Of a stretch of 64,000 nucleotides of DNA, positions 35,274 through 44,410 are shown piece by piece. Positions within the stretch are counted from its first letter, which is position 1; each line of letters begins with the position of its first letter. Origin of the DNA: Streptomyces rugosispiralis (lineage in GTDB: Bacteria; Actinomycetota; Actinomycetes; Streptomycetales; Streptomycetaceae); NCBI RefSeq assembly GCF_024505145.1, contig NZ_JANIAA010000020.1:91224-155223 (forward strand), given 5' to 3'. Below the pieces are notes generated by a model. It was not told the origin of the DNA, made no database searches, and saw only the letters and a list, made by a program, of their open reading frames with translations. A program made the position numbers and the translations under genes.

Positions 35274-36254
35274 TCAGCGCAGCTTGGGGTCGAGGGCGTC
35301 GCGCACCGCGTCGCCGAGCGTGATGAATGCGAAGACCGTGAGGCTCAGCATTCCGGCCGGGAACAGCATCACATGCGGGTTGTCCCGGATGGCGTCCTTG
35401 GCGTCGGAGATGTCGATGCCCCACGAGATGGTGGGGTCGGCGAGGCCGAGACCGAGGAAGGACAGCGTGGCCTCGGCCGAGATGTAGGCGCCGAGGGAGA
35501 TGGTGGCCACCACGATGGTGGGGGCCAGCGCGTTCGGCAGGACGTGCCGGAAGAGGATCCGGCCGGTCCCGGCGCCGAGGGCACGCGCCGCGGTGACGTA
35601 GTCCGCCTGCTTGGCGGTGATCACCGAACTGCGCATCACCCGGGCGATGGTGGTCCAGCCGAGGAAGGCCAGGGCCGCGATCACCACGTACACCTTGCGC
35701 TCGGTGAAGGCGTTCAGGACGACCATCGAGCCGAGCAGGAACGGCAGACCGAAGAAGATGTCGACGATCCGGGAGATGACCGAGTCGATCCAGCCGCCGA
35801 AGTACCCGGCGGCCATGCCCAGCAGACCGCCGAAGAAGGTCACCACCGCGGTCACACCGACGCCGACGAGGATCGAGGCGCGGGTGCCGTAGATGACCCG
35901 GGCGTAGATCGAGCGGCCCTGGCCGTCGTAGCCGAACCAGTCGGCCTGGAAGAAGTGGGTCAGCTCCGGCTTGGTCAGGAAGTGGTTGGTCAGATCGCCG
36001 TTGCGCGGCTCGGCGCTGGTGAACATCCCGGGGAACGCCGCGATGGCCAGCAGCAGCACCAGCAGCACCGCCGAGATCCAGAACAGCGGGCGGTGGCGGA
36101 GTTCGAACCAGGCGTCGCCCCACAGCGAGCGCGGCTTGCCCTGGGGGGCGGGGCCGGCGGCGGAGGCGGTGTCCACCTCGGTCGGCGGGGCCACGGCGTC
36201 GACCGCCGTGTCGACTGCCGCGCCGCCGGACTGGGATTTGGTCACGTCAGGCAT
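35274..36254 (-). CDS. Oligopeptide ABC importer permease (DppC type), third importer
   Basis: This 326-aa permease has an N-terminal acidic/Ala-rich tail of about 50 residues, OppC_N, and six helices. Its EAA loop is DYVTAARALGAGTGRILFRH. It overlaps the DppB-type gene by eight bases, the same overlap length as in the plus-strand paralogous operon, which points to a common ancestral operon. Confidence 0.93.
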   Translation of the reverse strand: MPDVTKSQSGGAAVDTAVDAVAPPTEVDTASAAGPAPQGKPRSLWGDAWFELRHRPLFWISAVLLVLLLAIAAFPGMFTSAEPRNGDLTNHFLTKPELTHFFQADWFGYDGQGRSIYARVIYGTRASILVGVGVTAVVTFFGGLLGMAAGYFGGWIDSVISRIVDIFFGLPFLLGSMVVLNAFTERKVYVVIAALAFLGWTTIARVMRSSVITAKQADYVTAARALGAGTGRILFRHVLPNALAPTIVVATISLGAYISAEATLSFLGLGLADPTISWGIDISDAKDAIRDNPHVMLFPAGMLSLTVFAFITLGDAVRDALDPKLR

Positions 36255-37173
36255 ACCGGATCCTCGGGTCCAGGACCGCGTACAGCAGGTCGACGAGCAG
36301 GTTGATCAGCAGGATGACGAGGACGAAGATGGTCACGACCCCGACGATGGTGGTGCCCTCACGCTGCCCGAGCGCCTTGAAGAGCAGATTGCCGACGCCC
36401 TGGACGTTGAAGATGCCCTCGGTGACCACCGCGCCACCGACCAGTGCGCCGACGTCGGTGCCGAGGAAGGTGACCACCGGGATCAGCGAGTTGCGCAGCA
36501 GATGGACGCCGACGATCCGGCGGCGCGGCAGCCCCTTGGCGAGCGCGGTGCGCATGTAGTCGGCGCGCAGGTTCTCGGCGAAGGTGGTCCGGGTCAGCCG
36601 GGCCACATACGCCATGGAGAGCATCGCGAGAACGAACCCTGGCAGCAGGAGCTGCTGGAGGTTCATCGAGTCCTGGACGTTCGGTGGCAGCCAGCCGAGC
36701 TCGTCGGCGAAGATGAACCGGGCGAGGTAGCCGAGGACGAAGACCGGCATCGAGATGACGATCAGCGTGAAGATCAGTACGCCGGTGTCGGCGGCGCGGC
36801 CCGCCTTGAGACCGGCCCAGGCACCGAGCCCGATGCCGATGATGATCTCGATGGTGAGGGCCACCGCCGCGAGGCGGAGGGTCACCGGGAAGGCCATCCC
36901 CATTTCCTCGGAGACCGGACGGCCGCCGAAGGTCTTGCCGAAGTCGCCCTTGAAGAGGTCGACCATGTAGTCGATGTACTGCTTCCACAGGGGCTGGTCC
37001 AGCCCGAACTCATGGCGGAGGGACGCGACCTGCGCGGGGTCCGCGGCCTTGTCGCCCCACATCGCCCGGATGGGGTCACCGGGCAGTACGTGGACCATGA
37101 GGAAAATAATCAGTGTGGTCCCGATGAAGACCGGGATCATCTGGAGCAGTCGCCTGGCGACGTAGCGCCCCAT
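36247..37173 (-). CDS. Oligopeptide ABC importer permease (DppB type), third importer
   Basis: This 308-aa permease starts at ATG 37171-37173 just after GGAGG. It begins GRYVARRLLQMIPVFIG and has six helices and the EAA loop DYMRTALAKGLPRRRIVGVH. It is separated from the binding-protein gene upstream by about 150 bp that contain an 18-bp-stem hairpin. Confidence 0.93.
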   Translation of the reverse strand: MGRYVARRLLQMIPVFIGTTLIIFLMVHVLPGDPIRAMWGDKAADPAQVASLRHEFGLDQPLWKQYIDYMVDLFKGDFGKTFGGRPVSEEMGMAFPVTLRLAAVALTIEIIIGIGLGAWAGLKAGRAADTGVLIFTLIVISMPVFVLGYLARFIFADELGWLPPNVQDSMNLQQLLLPGFVLAMLSMAYVARLTRTTFAENLRADYMRTALAKGLPRRRIVGVHLLRNSLIPVVTFLGTDVGALVGGAVVTEGIFNVQGVGNLLFKALGQREGTTIVGVVTIFVLVILLINLLVDLLYAVLDPRIRYA

Positions 37174-37262
37174 TATGCCTCCATGCCGTTGGGGGGCGGC
37201 GGAGGCCACGTCTCGTCTGCGCCACGCGGGTGGGGGGATGAGCTGCGGGCCTCACGCCTGCG

Positions 37263-37307
37263 GGCCGGTGCCGCCGCTCCCCGGTGGGAGGAGCGGCGGC
37301 ACCGGCC
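37263..37307 (-). terminator. Intercistronic hairpin between binding protein and permease genes
   Basis: Perfect 18-bp arms (37263-37280 and 37290-37307) enclose a nine-base loop. It lies just after the stop of the minus-strand lipoprotein gene and before the permease gene, as does the hairpin at 15354-15387. It probably lowers expression of the four membrane-complex genes relative to the binding protein. Confidence 0.8.
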
Positions 37308-37321
37308 GGCGGTCCCGATGA

Positions 37322-38965
37322 TTACTTCTTCTTCACCTGGACGTCGGTGAAGATGGGGTCGCCGTCCTGGCCGTAGGGGATCTTCCCGAGGACCTTGTTG
37401 GACTGGCCGCTGTTGACCTTGTAGAACCACAGCGGGATCGCCGGCATGTCCTTCGCGAGAACCTGCTCCGCCTGCTGGTAGAGCTTCACGGTCTCGTCGA
37501 GGGTGGCGGCCTTGTCGGCCTTGGCAGCGAGCTCGTCGAACTGCTTGTTGGCGTAACCGCTGGTGTTACCGGCCGCCTTGGAGCCGTAGAGGTCCCTCAT
37601 GAAGTTCGAGTTGACCGGGTAGTCGAGCACCCAGCCACCGCGGTACATCGACTTGACCTGGTGCTTGTCACGCGCGTTCAGGTCGGCCTGGAAGTCGGGC
37701 TTGGAGTCGCCGACGCAGTCGACGCCGGTGGCCTTGCGGATGCTGTTGCAGACCGCGTCCACCCAGGGCTTGTGGTCCTGGTCGGCGTTGTACTGGATCG
37801 AGATCTTGTTGCCCGGGACCCCGCCGCCCTCCTTGATGAGGGACTTGGCCTTGGCCGGGTCGTAGGTGACCTGCTCCTTGAGCGCGCCGGCCTTGTAGCC
37901 GAGCACGCCGCGGGCGACATAGCTGTCGGCCGGGGTGCGGGAGCCGTGGAGCACGGTCTTGGTGATCGTGTCACGGTCGATCGCCATGGACAGACCCTGG
38001 ATGACCTTGGGGTCGATGTCCTTGAACTGCTTGGTGTAGAAGGCCGGGACGATCGACTGGACCGCCGAGTACTCCTCGTCGATCGCGCGCTTGCCCAGGT
38101 CGGTCTTGTAGTTGGTCAGCGCGGTGGTCGGGACCTGCTCGATCCAGTCGAGGTTGTTGGAGCGCAGGTCCGAGTAGGCGGCGTCGGCGGTGGTGTAGTT
38201 CTTGAAGTCGATGCCGCCGTTCTTGGCCTTGTTCGGTCCCTGGTAGCCGTCGAACTTGCGGACCTTGATCATCTTCTTGTGGTCCCAGGAGATGAACTTG
38301 TAGGGACCGTTGCCGACCGGCTTCTCACCGAAGCCCTTGGGGTCCTTGAAGAAGCCCGTGGGCAGCGGGGCCCACACGTCGTAGCCCAGCTTGTAGGCGA
38401 AGTACGAGACCGAGCTGTTGAGCTCGATCTTGAACTCGTTGTCGTTGACGACCTTCAGGCCGGACATCTTGTCGGCCTTGGGCTTGCCCTTGTCCGGGTG
38501 GACGTCGGAGTAGCCCTTGATGTCCTGGAACCAGCTGGAGTTGGTCTGGTTGTTCTCGACGTTGGCCGACCAGTTCCAGGAGTCCACGTAGGACTTGGCG
38601 GTCACGGTCTCGCCGTTGTGGAACTTCCAGCCCGGCTTGAGCTTGACGGTCCAGACGGAGGAGTCCTTGTTGGGGGTGACGGACTCGGCGTTGACGTACA
38701 CCAGCTTGCCGGTGCCGGGCTCGTAGTCCACCAGCCCGGCGAAGATCTGCTTGAGGACGCGACTGCCCTGGCTCTCCTTGGCGTTCGCCGGCTGCAGCGG
38801 GTTCTGCGGCTCGCTCAGCTGGGCGGTGAGTATCCCGTTCGGGTCCGCCGTGCCCTTGTTCATGTCATTGCTGCCGCTGTCGCTGTCGTTGCCACCACAG
38901 GCGGTCGCGGCGAGTGCCACAACTGCTGCCAACGCGACCCACTTGGCGCTCTGCGCACCGCGCAT
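37322..38965 (-). CDS. Peptide-binding lipoprotein, third importer
   Basis: This 547-aa family-5 solute-binding protein has ATG 38963-38965 behind GAGGAGG. The signal peptide RGAQSAKWVALAAVVALAAT leads to lipobox Cys at about residue 23, then a Ser/Asp/Asn linker. The conserved core includes LKPGWKFHNGETVTAKSYVD and GNGPYKFISWDHKK. Local composition is unusually Lys-rich for this genome, as is common for abundant secreted binding proteins. It is the first gene of the operon. Confidence 0.93.
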   Translation of the reverse strand: MRGAQSAKWVALAAVVALAATACGGNDSDSGSNDMNKGTADPNGILTAQLSEPQNPLQPANAKESQGSRVLKQIFAGLVDYEPGTGKLVYVNAESVTPNKDSSVWTVKLKPGWKFHNGETVTAKSYVDSWNWSANVENNQTNSSWFQDIKGYSDVHPDKGKPKADKMSGLKVVNDNEFKIELNSSVSYFAYKLGYDVWAPLPTGFFKDPKGFGEKPVGNGPYKFISWDHKKMIKVRKFDGYQGPNKAKNGGIDFKNYTTADAAYSDLRSNNLDWIEQVPTTALTNYKTDLGKRAIDEEYSAVQSIVPAFYTKQFKDIDPKVIQGLSMAIDRDTITKTVLHGSRTPADSYVARGVLGYKAGALKEQVTYDPAKAKSLIKEGGGVPGNKISIQYNADQDHKPWVDAVCNSIRKATGVDCVGDSKPDFQADLNARDKHQVKSMYRGGWVLDYPVNSNFMRDLYGSKAAGNTSGYANKQFDELAAKADKAATLDETVKLYQQAEQVLAKDMPAIPLWFYKVNSGQSNKVLGKIPYGQDGDPIFTDVQVKKK

Positions 38966-39478
38966 GGGTTTGCCTCCTCAGGAGTCCACTGTCACTACGA
39001 GAGGGGGCGCCCGGAGACACGCTGACACCCCTGACAGCGAAAGGGACCGGAACCCCCCAGATGCGCTCGTAGGTCCGCGCTCCCCACAGCGTGTGACCCA
39101 TTGACCCGAGCTCAATGGACCCCATGATTGAGCACGTCCGGCCCTTAAACCACACCTTATGGGTCTCGCTTTGGTCACAGCATCTACGCGCGGAGCTTCG
39201 AAATCCGGACAAAACTGCCCCAGACAGACACACGCGAAACGGACTGTTAACACATCATGCGGAGCCCGGACGCCGATATCCGGACAGGGAGATCCGGATA
39301 ACCGCTTGACTGGCACGTTGCTGACATGGGAACAGCCCGGCCCCCCGCCGTGGAGGCGGTGGGTCCGGGCCGTGGGCAGCTCACCGAGGCACGGTGGGGC
39401 GCCTACGCTCCGTGATCGACGCCGTAGTGCGCAGGGGCGCCCGGCGGGTGAGCCTCGGCGCCCCGCGACCGGGCGCAC
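38966..39478. other. Long intergenic region with two inverted repeats
   Basis: These 513 bases precede the minus-strand importer operon and hold no gene I can support. Two operator-like palindromes stand out: CCATTGA-7-TCAATGG at 39098-39118 and TATCCGGA-8-TCCGGATA at 39277-39300. A GTTAAC box lies at 39246-39251, like the one near 12161 upstream of the first importer. The 39110-39260 part is relatively AT-rich and is the likely promoter zone. Confidence 0.55.
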
Positions 39479-39535
39479 GCGTCAGCGCTTGGCGCGGGCG
39501 TCAGCGCTTGGCGCGGGCGTCAGCGCTTGGCGCGG
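39479..39535. repeat. Three perfect 19-bp tandem repeats spanning the typA stop codon
   Basis: GCGTCAGCGCTTGGCGCGG occurs three times without mismatch, at 39479, 39498 and 39517. The third copy contains the typA stop (39520-39522) and the codons for its last residues AKR. The other two lie beyond the stop. Confidence 0.97.
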
Positions 39536-41415
39536 GCGGCGGTGCGGGCGCGCTCCTTCTGGTCCAGCACCACCTTGCGGATCCGCACCGTCTCCGGCGT
39601 CACCTCGACGCACTCGTCGTCGCGGCAGAACTCCAGGGACTGCTCGAGCGAGAGCAGCCGCGGCGGGACCAAGGACTCGGTCACATCCGCGGTGGAGGAC
39701 CGCATGTTGGTGAGCTTCTTCTCCTTGGTGATGTTGACGTCCATGTCGTCGGAGCGGGAGTTCTCACCGACGATCATGCCCTCGTACACCTCGGTGCCCG
39801 GCGAGGTGAACAGCACCCCGCGCTCCTGGAGGTTGGTCATCGCGAAGGCGGTCACCGCGCCGGAGCGGTCGGCCACCAGCGAGCCGTTGTTACGGGTCTT
39901 CAGCTCGCCGAACCACGGCTCGTGGCCCTCGTGGATGGAGTGGGCGATACCGGTGCCGCGGGTCGCGGTCAGGAACTCGGTGCGGAAGCCGATCAGACCG
40001 CGGGAGGGGACGATGAACTCCATGCGGACCCAGCCGGAGCCGTGGTTGGACATGTTGTCCATCCGGCCCTTGCGGGTGCCCATGAGCTGGGTGACCGCAC
40101 CCATGTGCTCCTCGGGCACATCGATGGTGATGCGCTCGATCGGCTCGTGGACCTTGCCCTCGACCTCACGGGTGACCACCTGCGGCTTGCCGACGGTGAG
40201 CTCGAAGCCCTCCCGGCGCATGGTCTCCACCAGGATCGCCAGCGCCAGCTCGCCGCGGCCCTGCACCTCCCAGGCGTCCGGGCGGTCGGTGGGCAGCACG
40301 CGCAGCGAGACGTTACCGATCAGCTCGCGCTCGAGCCGGTCCTTGACCAGCCGCGCGGTGACCTTGCGGTCCTTCACGGCGGACTTGTCGGCGCCCTTGC
40401 CGCCGGGGCCGCGGCCGACCAGCGGGGAGGTGTTGGTGCCGATGGTCATCGAGATCGCGGGCTCGTCGACGGTGATCAGCGGCAGCGCGATCGGGTTCTC
40501 CGGGTCGGCCAGGGTCTCGCCGATCATGATGTCCGGGATGCCCGCGACCGCGCAGATGTCACCGGGGCCCGCCACCTCGGCGGGCTTGCGGGTGAGCGCC
40601 TCGGTCATCATCAGCTCGGTGATCCGGACGTTGGAGATGGTGCCGTCGCGCTTGATCCACGCGACCGTCTGCCCCTTCTTCAGCTCGCCCTGCTCGACCC
40701 GGAGCAGCGCGATACGGCCGAGGAAGTTGTCCGCGTCCAGGTTGGTGACATGCGCCTGGAGCGGGGCGGCCGCGTCGTACTCGGGCGCCGGGACGGTGTC
40801 CAGCAGGGTGGAGAAGAACGGCTGCAGGTTGTCGCTGTCGGCCGGGACGGTGCCGTCCTCCGGCTTGGTCAGCGAGGCCACACCGTCACGGGCACACGCG
40901 TAGACGATCGGGAACTCGATCTGCTCCTCGGTCGCGTCCAGGTCCAGGAAGAGGTCGTACGCCTCGTTCACGACCTCGTCGATCCGGGAGTCCGGGCGGT
41001 CCGTCTTGTTGATGCACAGGATCACCGGCAGCTTGGCCTGGAGCGCCTTGCGCAGCACGAAGCGGGTCTGCGGCAGCGGCCCCTCGGAGGCGTCCACCAG
41101 CAGGACCACCGCGTCGACCATGGACAGACCGCGCTCGACCTCACCGCCGAAGTCGGCGTGGCCGGGGGTGTCGATGATGTTGATGGTGACGGGGTCGCCG
41201 CCGTCCGCCGGGTGGTACTTGACGGCGGTGTTCTTCGCGAGAATGGTGATGCCCTTCTCGCGCTCCAGGTCGTTGGAGTCCATGACCCGGTCGTCCACCT
41301 GCTGGTGGGCGGCGAACGCGCCCGCCTGCTTGAGCATGGCGTCGACGAGGGTCGTCTTGCCATGGTCGACGTGGGCGACGATGGCGACGTTACGGATATC
41401 GTGGCGCGTGGGCAT
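39520..41415 (-). CDS. typA: Ribosome-associated GTPase TypA/BipA
   Basis: This 631-aa translational GTPase has G1 AHVDHGKTTL, G3 DTPGHADFGG, G4 NKTDRPD, domain II and V, and the BipA-specific C-terminal domain (MVGENSRSDDMDVN, then TNMRSS). It acts on the 70S ribosome and in 50S assembly under stress. The C-terminus ends ARTAARAKR. The last codons are tandemly repeated downstream. From memory, the gene neighbours the bldK region in S. coelicolor, which agrees with the importers here. Confidence 0.96.
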   Translation of the reverse strand: MPTRHDIRNVAIVAHVDHGKTTLVDAMLKQAGAFAAHQQVDDRVMDSNDLEREKGITILAKNTAVKYHPADGGDPVTINIIDTPGHADFGGEVERGLSMVDAVVLLVDASEGPLPQTRFVLRKALQAKLPVILCINKTDRPDSRIDEVVNEAYDLFLDLDATEEQIEFPIVYACARDGVASLTKPEDGTVPADSDNLQPFFSTLLDTVPAPEYDAAAPLQAHVTNLDADNFLGRIALLRVEQGELKKGQTVAWIKRDGTISNVRITELMMTEALTRKPAEVAGPGDICAVAGIPDIMIGETLADPENPIALPLITVDEPAISMTIGTNTSPLVGRGPGGKGADKSAVKDRKVTARLVKDRLERELIGNVSLRVLPTDRPDAWEVQGRGELALAILVETMRREGFELTVGKPQVVTREVEGKVHEPIERITIDVPEEHMGAVTQLMGTRKGRMDNMSNHGSGWVRMEFIVPSRGLIGFRTEFLTATRGTGIAHSIHEGHEPWFGELKTRNNGSLVADRSGAVTAFAMTNLQERGVLFTSPGTEVYEGMIVGENSRSDDMDVNITKEKKLTNMRSSTADVTESLVPPRLLSLEQSLEFCRDDECVEVTPETVRIRKVVLDQKERARTAARAKR

Positions 41416-41578
41416 GAAAGCGCGCTTCTCCCGGTTGTTGGGTGGCGGCGCGCTCCTTGGGCGGCGCGCCTTCCGCCGGGCTGATCACGCCTCGGCCTCA
41501 CCCCCATGGTACGGGGACGGCGCGGGGCCGGATGCCGCAGCCCGTCCCGCACCCCGTCCCCGCGCCGGTCACCTGCCC

Positions 41579-41614
41579 GTTCGCCTCGCCGTTCGCCCCG
41601 CCGTTCGCCCCGCC
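41579..41614. repeat. Three 12-bp tandem repeats between the lone binding protein and typA
   Basis: GTTCGCC(T/C)CGCC occurs three times in a row. Directly after it, CCCGATACCAAGGGCT and GCCCGCCGCAGGCG match pieces of the palindromic element at 48026-48316, so 41579-41660 may include a third, badly worn copy of that element. Confidence 0.7.
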
Positions 41615-41660
41615 CGTTCCCGATACCAAGGGCTGCTAAAGAGCCCGCCGCAGGCGTCCC

Positions 41661-43742
41661 CTAGCGGCGGAAGCCGATGTCCTGGTAGCGGGGCGTGGCG
41701 AAGCCGAAGGCGCCCGCGTTGACCAGGCCCTTGCGCATCGCGATCAGCTGGGGGCGCTGATAGAGCGGAATCGATCCGGCCGCCGCCCAGATCCGCGCGT
41801 CGGCCCGGCTGACCAGCGAGCGCGAGGCGCCGCCGTTCAGCTCGGAGAGCGCCTGGTCGAAAAGCTGGTCGATCTGGTCGGTGCCCACCCGGGTGTAGTT
41901 CTGCTCGACGACCAGGGAGCCGTCGGCCGCCGGCTGCGGCTTGGCGTAGATGGGGCGGGCGTCGGTGGCCGGGTAGGCGGAGGCGGGCCAGGAGTAGAGG
42001 GCCAGGTCGTAGTCGCCGGTGGCGATGTGGTCCCGGAAGTAGCTCTCACCGGGGACCTTGGTGATCTCGGTCCGTACGCCGATCTTCTCCAGCATCCGCG
42101 CGATGCGCTCGCCGACCGTGCTCAGCCGGGCACCGGTCCGGTCGTCGGGGAGGACGAAGCGCAGCACCAGCGGCCGTCCCTTCTTCCGTACGACGGCCGT
42201 CTCCCGGAGCCGTCCGGACCGTCCGGCGTCACCGGCCGCGGGCGGGGCGCCGGAGGCGCTCTCGGAGGCGGGGTTCGTGGAGCCCCCGGTGGTGGTCGGG
42301 GCGCCGTGCCGGCTGCCCCGGTCGTCCGTCTTGCCGTCCAGCGCCTTCTGCCGGCCGGTGCCGCCCGCCCGCCAGCCCGCGTCGGCGAGCAGCGACTGCG
42401 CGGCGTTGGTGTCCGGGTCGCCGAGGGCGCCGCTGTGGTCCTTGTAGCCCGGCTGGCCCGCCATCAGCAGATGGTTGCCGAGCGGCTCGGACGGCAGCCC
42501 CATCGGCTTGAGCACCAGCCTCGCCAGGGCCTTGCGGTCGATCGCGCGGGCCACCGCGCGGCGCACCCGCTCATCGGCGAGCGGGCCCTTGGTGCCGTTG
42601 AGGGCGAGCTGGGTGTAGGCGGGGTCCAGGGCCTTGCGCAGGGTGAACCTGCTCAGCGCCCGGGTCCGCGACCGGTTCTTGTCGGTGTCGCCGGCGGCCC
42701 CGCCCTGGGCGCCCGCCTCTTCCCGCGCCGCCCCGGTGGACGCCTCCCCGGTAGACGTCGTCCCGGTGGCCGCCTCCCCGTTACGCGTCGCCTCCGCCGT
42801 CTCCCGGCCGCCGGTGGACGGTTCCGGGGCGCCCGCCTTGCCCGGGGCAGAGGAGCCCCGCCCGGGGCCCGCGGCCTTCTTGCCCGGGGCGGTGGCCTGG
42901 ATGCGCCGGGCGGTGGTCCGGTCCACCTCGGCCAGGTCCAGCCGCCCGGCGATCAGCGCCTCGGCCCGCTTCTCGGCCGGGACCGCCTGGAAGACCATCT
43001 GGCTCAGCCGCGCCCGGTCGCCCCACCAGCGGGGGTTGCGGACGAGGGTGACCTCGGAGTCCGTGACCCGGCGGACCATGAACGGCCCGGCGCCGACCGC
43101 GAGCCCCTTGCTCGCCGCCGCGGTGAAGACCGCCGGGTTGCCCATCACGCTCTTCGGGTACAGCGGGGTGAACAGCGAGCGCCAGTCGGTGTACGGCTTG
43201 GCGAAGGTGACCTTGACCTCGTGCTCCTTGTCCCCCGGTTCGACCTTCGCGATCCGGTCGTATCCGGCGTTGCGCGCCGTCCCGTACTTCTCGTCGGTGC
43301 CGCGCAGCGCCTTCCACTGGGCCCGGAAGTCCTCCGCGCCGATCGGGCGCCCGTCGCTCCACACCGCCTTGGGGTTGAGCTTGAAGACCACGACCTGCTT
43401 GGGGTCGGTCGAGGTGACGTCGGCGGAGGTCAGATAGTCGCCGTTGCGCTGGGGGCGGCCGCGGGCGTCGAGGGTGTAGAGGGAGGGCAGCACGGCGCCC
43501 GCGATCCGCTGGGTGCCCGTGTCCGCGGTCTTCTGGAAGGCGTTGAGCGTGCTGGGCGTCGCGTCCAGGGCCCAGCGCAGGGTGCCGGTGCCGGCGGTCC
43601 CGGAGCGGGGCGCGGAGGCGATGTCCCAGGCGGCGCGCGGCGGCGGGCCGTCGTCCTCCGAACTGCAGCCGGTCAGTACGGGCAGCGGCAGCATCACTCC
43701 CGCGGCGAGCAGCATGGCGCGGCGGCTCCTGGTGATGGGCAT
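41661..43742 (-). CDS. Orphan peptide-binding lipoprotein with large inserted linkers
   Basis: This 693-aa protein starts at ATG 43740-43742 after GGAGG. The signal peptide SRRAMLLAAGVMLPLPVLTGC gives the lipid-attached Cys at about residue 25. It is a family-5 solute-binding protein, but the fold is interrupted by two low-complexity insertions rich in Ala, Gly, Thr and Glu (about 310-390 and 480-555). Total length is therefore 100-150 residues above normal. No transporter genes adjoin it. It may feed one of the three importers or act as a sensor. Confidence 0.9.
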   Translation of the reverse strand: MPITRSRRAMLLAAGVMLPLPVLTGCSSEDDGPPPRAAWDIASAPRSGTAGTGTLRWALDATPSTLNAFQKTADTGTQRIAGAVLPSLYTLDARGRPQRNGDYLTSADVTSTDPKQVVVFKLNPKAVWSDGRPIGAEDFRAQWKALRGTDEKYGTARNAGYDRIAKVEPGDKEHEVKVTFAKPYTDWRSLFTPLYPKSVMGNPAVFTAAASKGLAVGAGPFMVRRVTDSEVTLVRNPRWWGDRARLSQMVFQAVPAEKRAEALIAGRLDLAEVDRTTARRIQATAPGKKAAGPGRGSSAPGKAGAPEPSTGGRETAEATRNGEAATGTTSTGEASTGAAREEAGAQGGAAGDTDKNRSRTRALSRFTLRKALDPAYTQLALNGTKGPLADERVRRAVARAIDRKALARLVLKPMGLPSEPLGNHLLMAGQPGYKDHSGALGDPDTNAAQSLLADAGWRAGGTGRQKALDGKTDDRGSRHGAPTTTGGSTNPASESASGAPPAAGDAGRSGRLRETAVVRKKGRPLVLRFVLPDDRTGARLSTVGERIARMLEKIGVRTEITKVPGESYFRDHIATGDYDLALYSWPASAYPATDARPIYAKPQPAADGSLVVEQNYTRVGTDQIDQLFDQALSELNGGASRSLVSRADARIWAAAGSIPLYQRPQLIAMRKGLVNAGAFGFATPRYQDIGFRR

Positions 43743-44049
43743 GGCTCGTACCTCCGCAGGGTGACGGATATATGCGCATTTGGCATAGTGTGACGCTGAT
43801 CGCATATACTCCTCACTCAAAGCGACGGTTCAAGGGACAGCACGCCGAGAGGGCCATGGAGACGGCCATGAGGGGAAAGGATCACCCGCCCGGATCAACG
43901 CGGCGGGCGCGCACTCCGGCGCGCGACGGCGGAATCCCGCCGGTGACGGCGCCAATCCCGACAGATCCCTTCACAACCAGGACCGTGGCGAGTAACACTC
44001 GCTGTCGCATGAGCGTCGCCAACCGCAACCGCGGAAGTGAGGGCAAGTC
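43743..44049. promoter_or_regulatory. Divergent promoter region between lipoprotein and sdh-linked genes
   Basis: These 307 bases have AT-rich sequence at 43765-43830, including a good -10 box TATACT (43805-43810) with TTGGCA (43780-43785) at a long 19-bp spacing on the plus strand. GCGAGT-AAC-ACTCGC near 43988-44002 is a small palindrome. No gene is supported. Confidence 0.4.
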
Positions 44050-44334
44050 ATGTCCTTGAACGACGACTTGACGGCCGTCCAGCGCTGTCTCGATGACCTG
44101 GTCCGTTCCGTCTCCCGGCTGGAGCAGCGGGTGGGCGCCGGCGGGCTGGAGATACGCCGGGTCCGCACCGACGCGGACCATCTGCGCGAGAGCCTCGCCC
44201 TGCTGCGCGAGACGGCTCCCGTGGAGCGATCCCGCCCCGAAATGGTTCCGGTCCCCGACGCCCCGTACGACAGCGCGCTGTGGTCGGACGTCGACGACGA
44301 GGGCCTCGGCGCACGAGATCGCCACGCGCCCTAG
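44050..44334 (+). CDS. Small coiled-coil protein upstream of sdh
   Basis: This 94-aa acidic/helical protein has ATG 44050 shortly after GAGGG. Residues 4-60 form a probable coiled coil (AVQRCLDDLVRSVSRLEQRV, later DADHLRESLALLRE), followed by a disordered acidic tail. I recall similar small proteins near sdh in streptomycetes but know no function. It probably shares the promoter of the sdh genes. Confidence 0.75.
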   Translation: MSLNDDLTAVQRCLDDLVRSVSRLEQRVGAGGLEIRRVRTDADHLRESLALLRETAPVERSRPEMVPVPDAPYDSALWSDVDDEGLGARDRHAP

Positions 44335-44410
44335 GGACGGCCGGTCGCGCCTCCCGTCACGGGGCGCACCCCCCACCGTCCCCCCATACCACTCCACCGC
44401 GGAGTTCCCC

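Noticed and set aside
43772..44059. A 95-codon plus-strand frame between the lone lipoprotein and sdh genes
   Set aside because: It is Arg/Thr-rich without motif, overlaps the likely promoter zone, and has no ribosome binding site.
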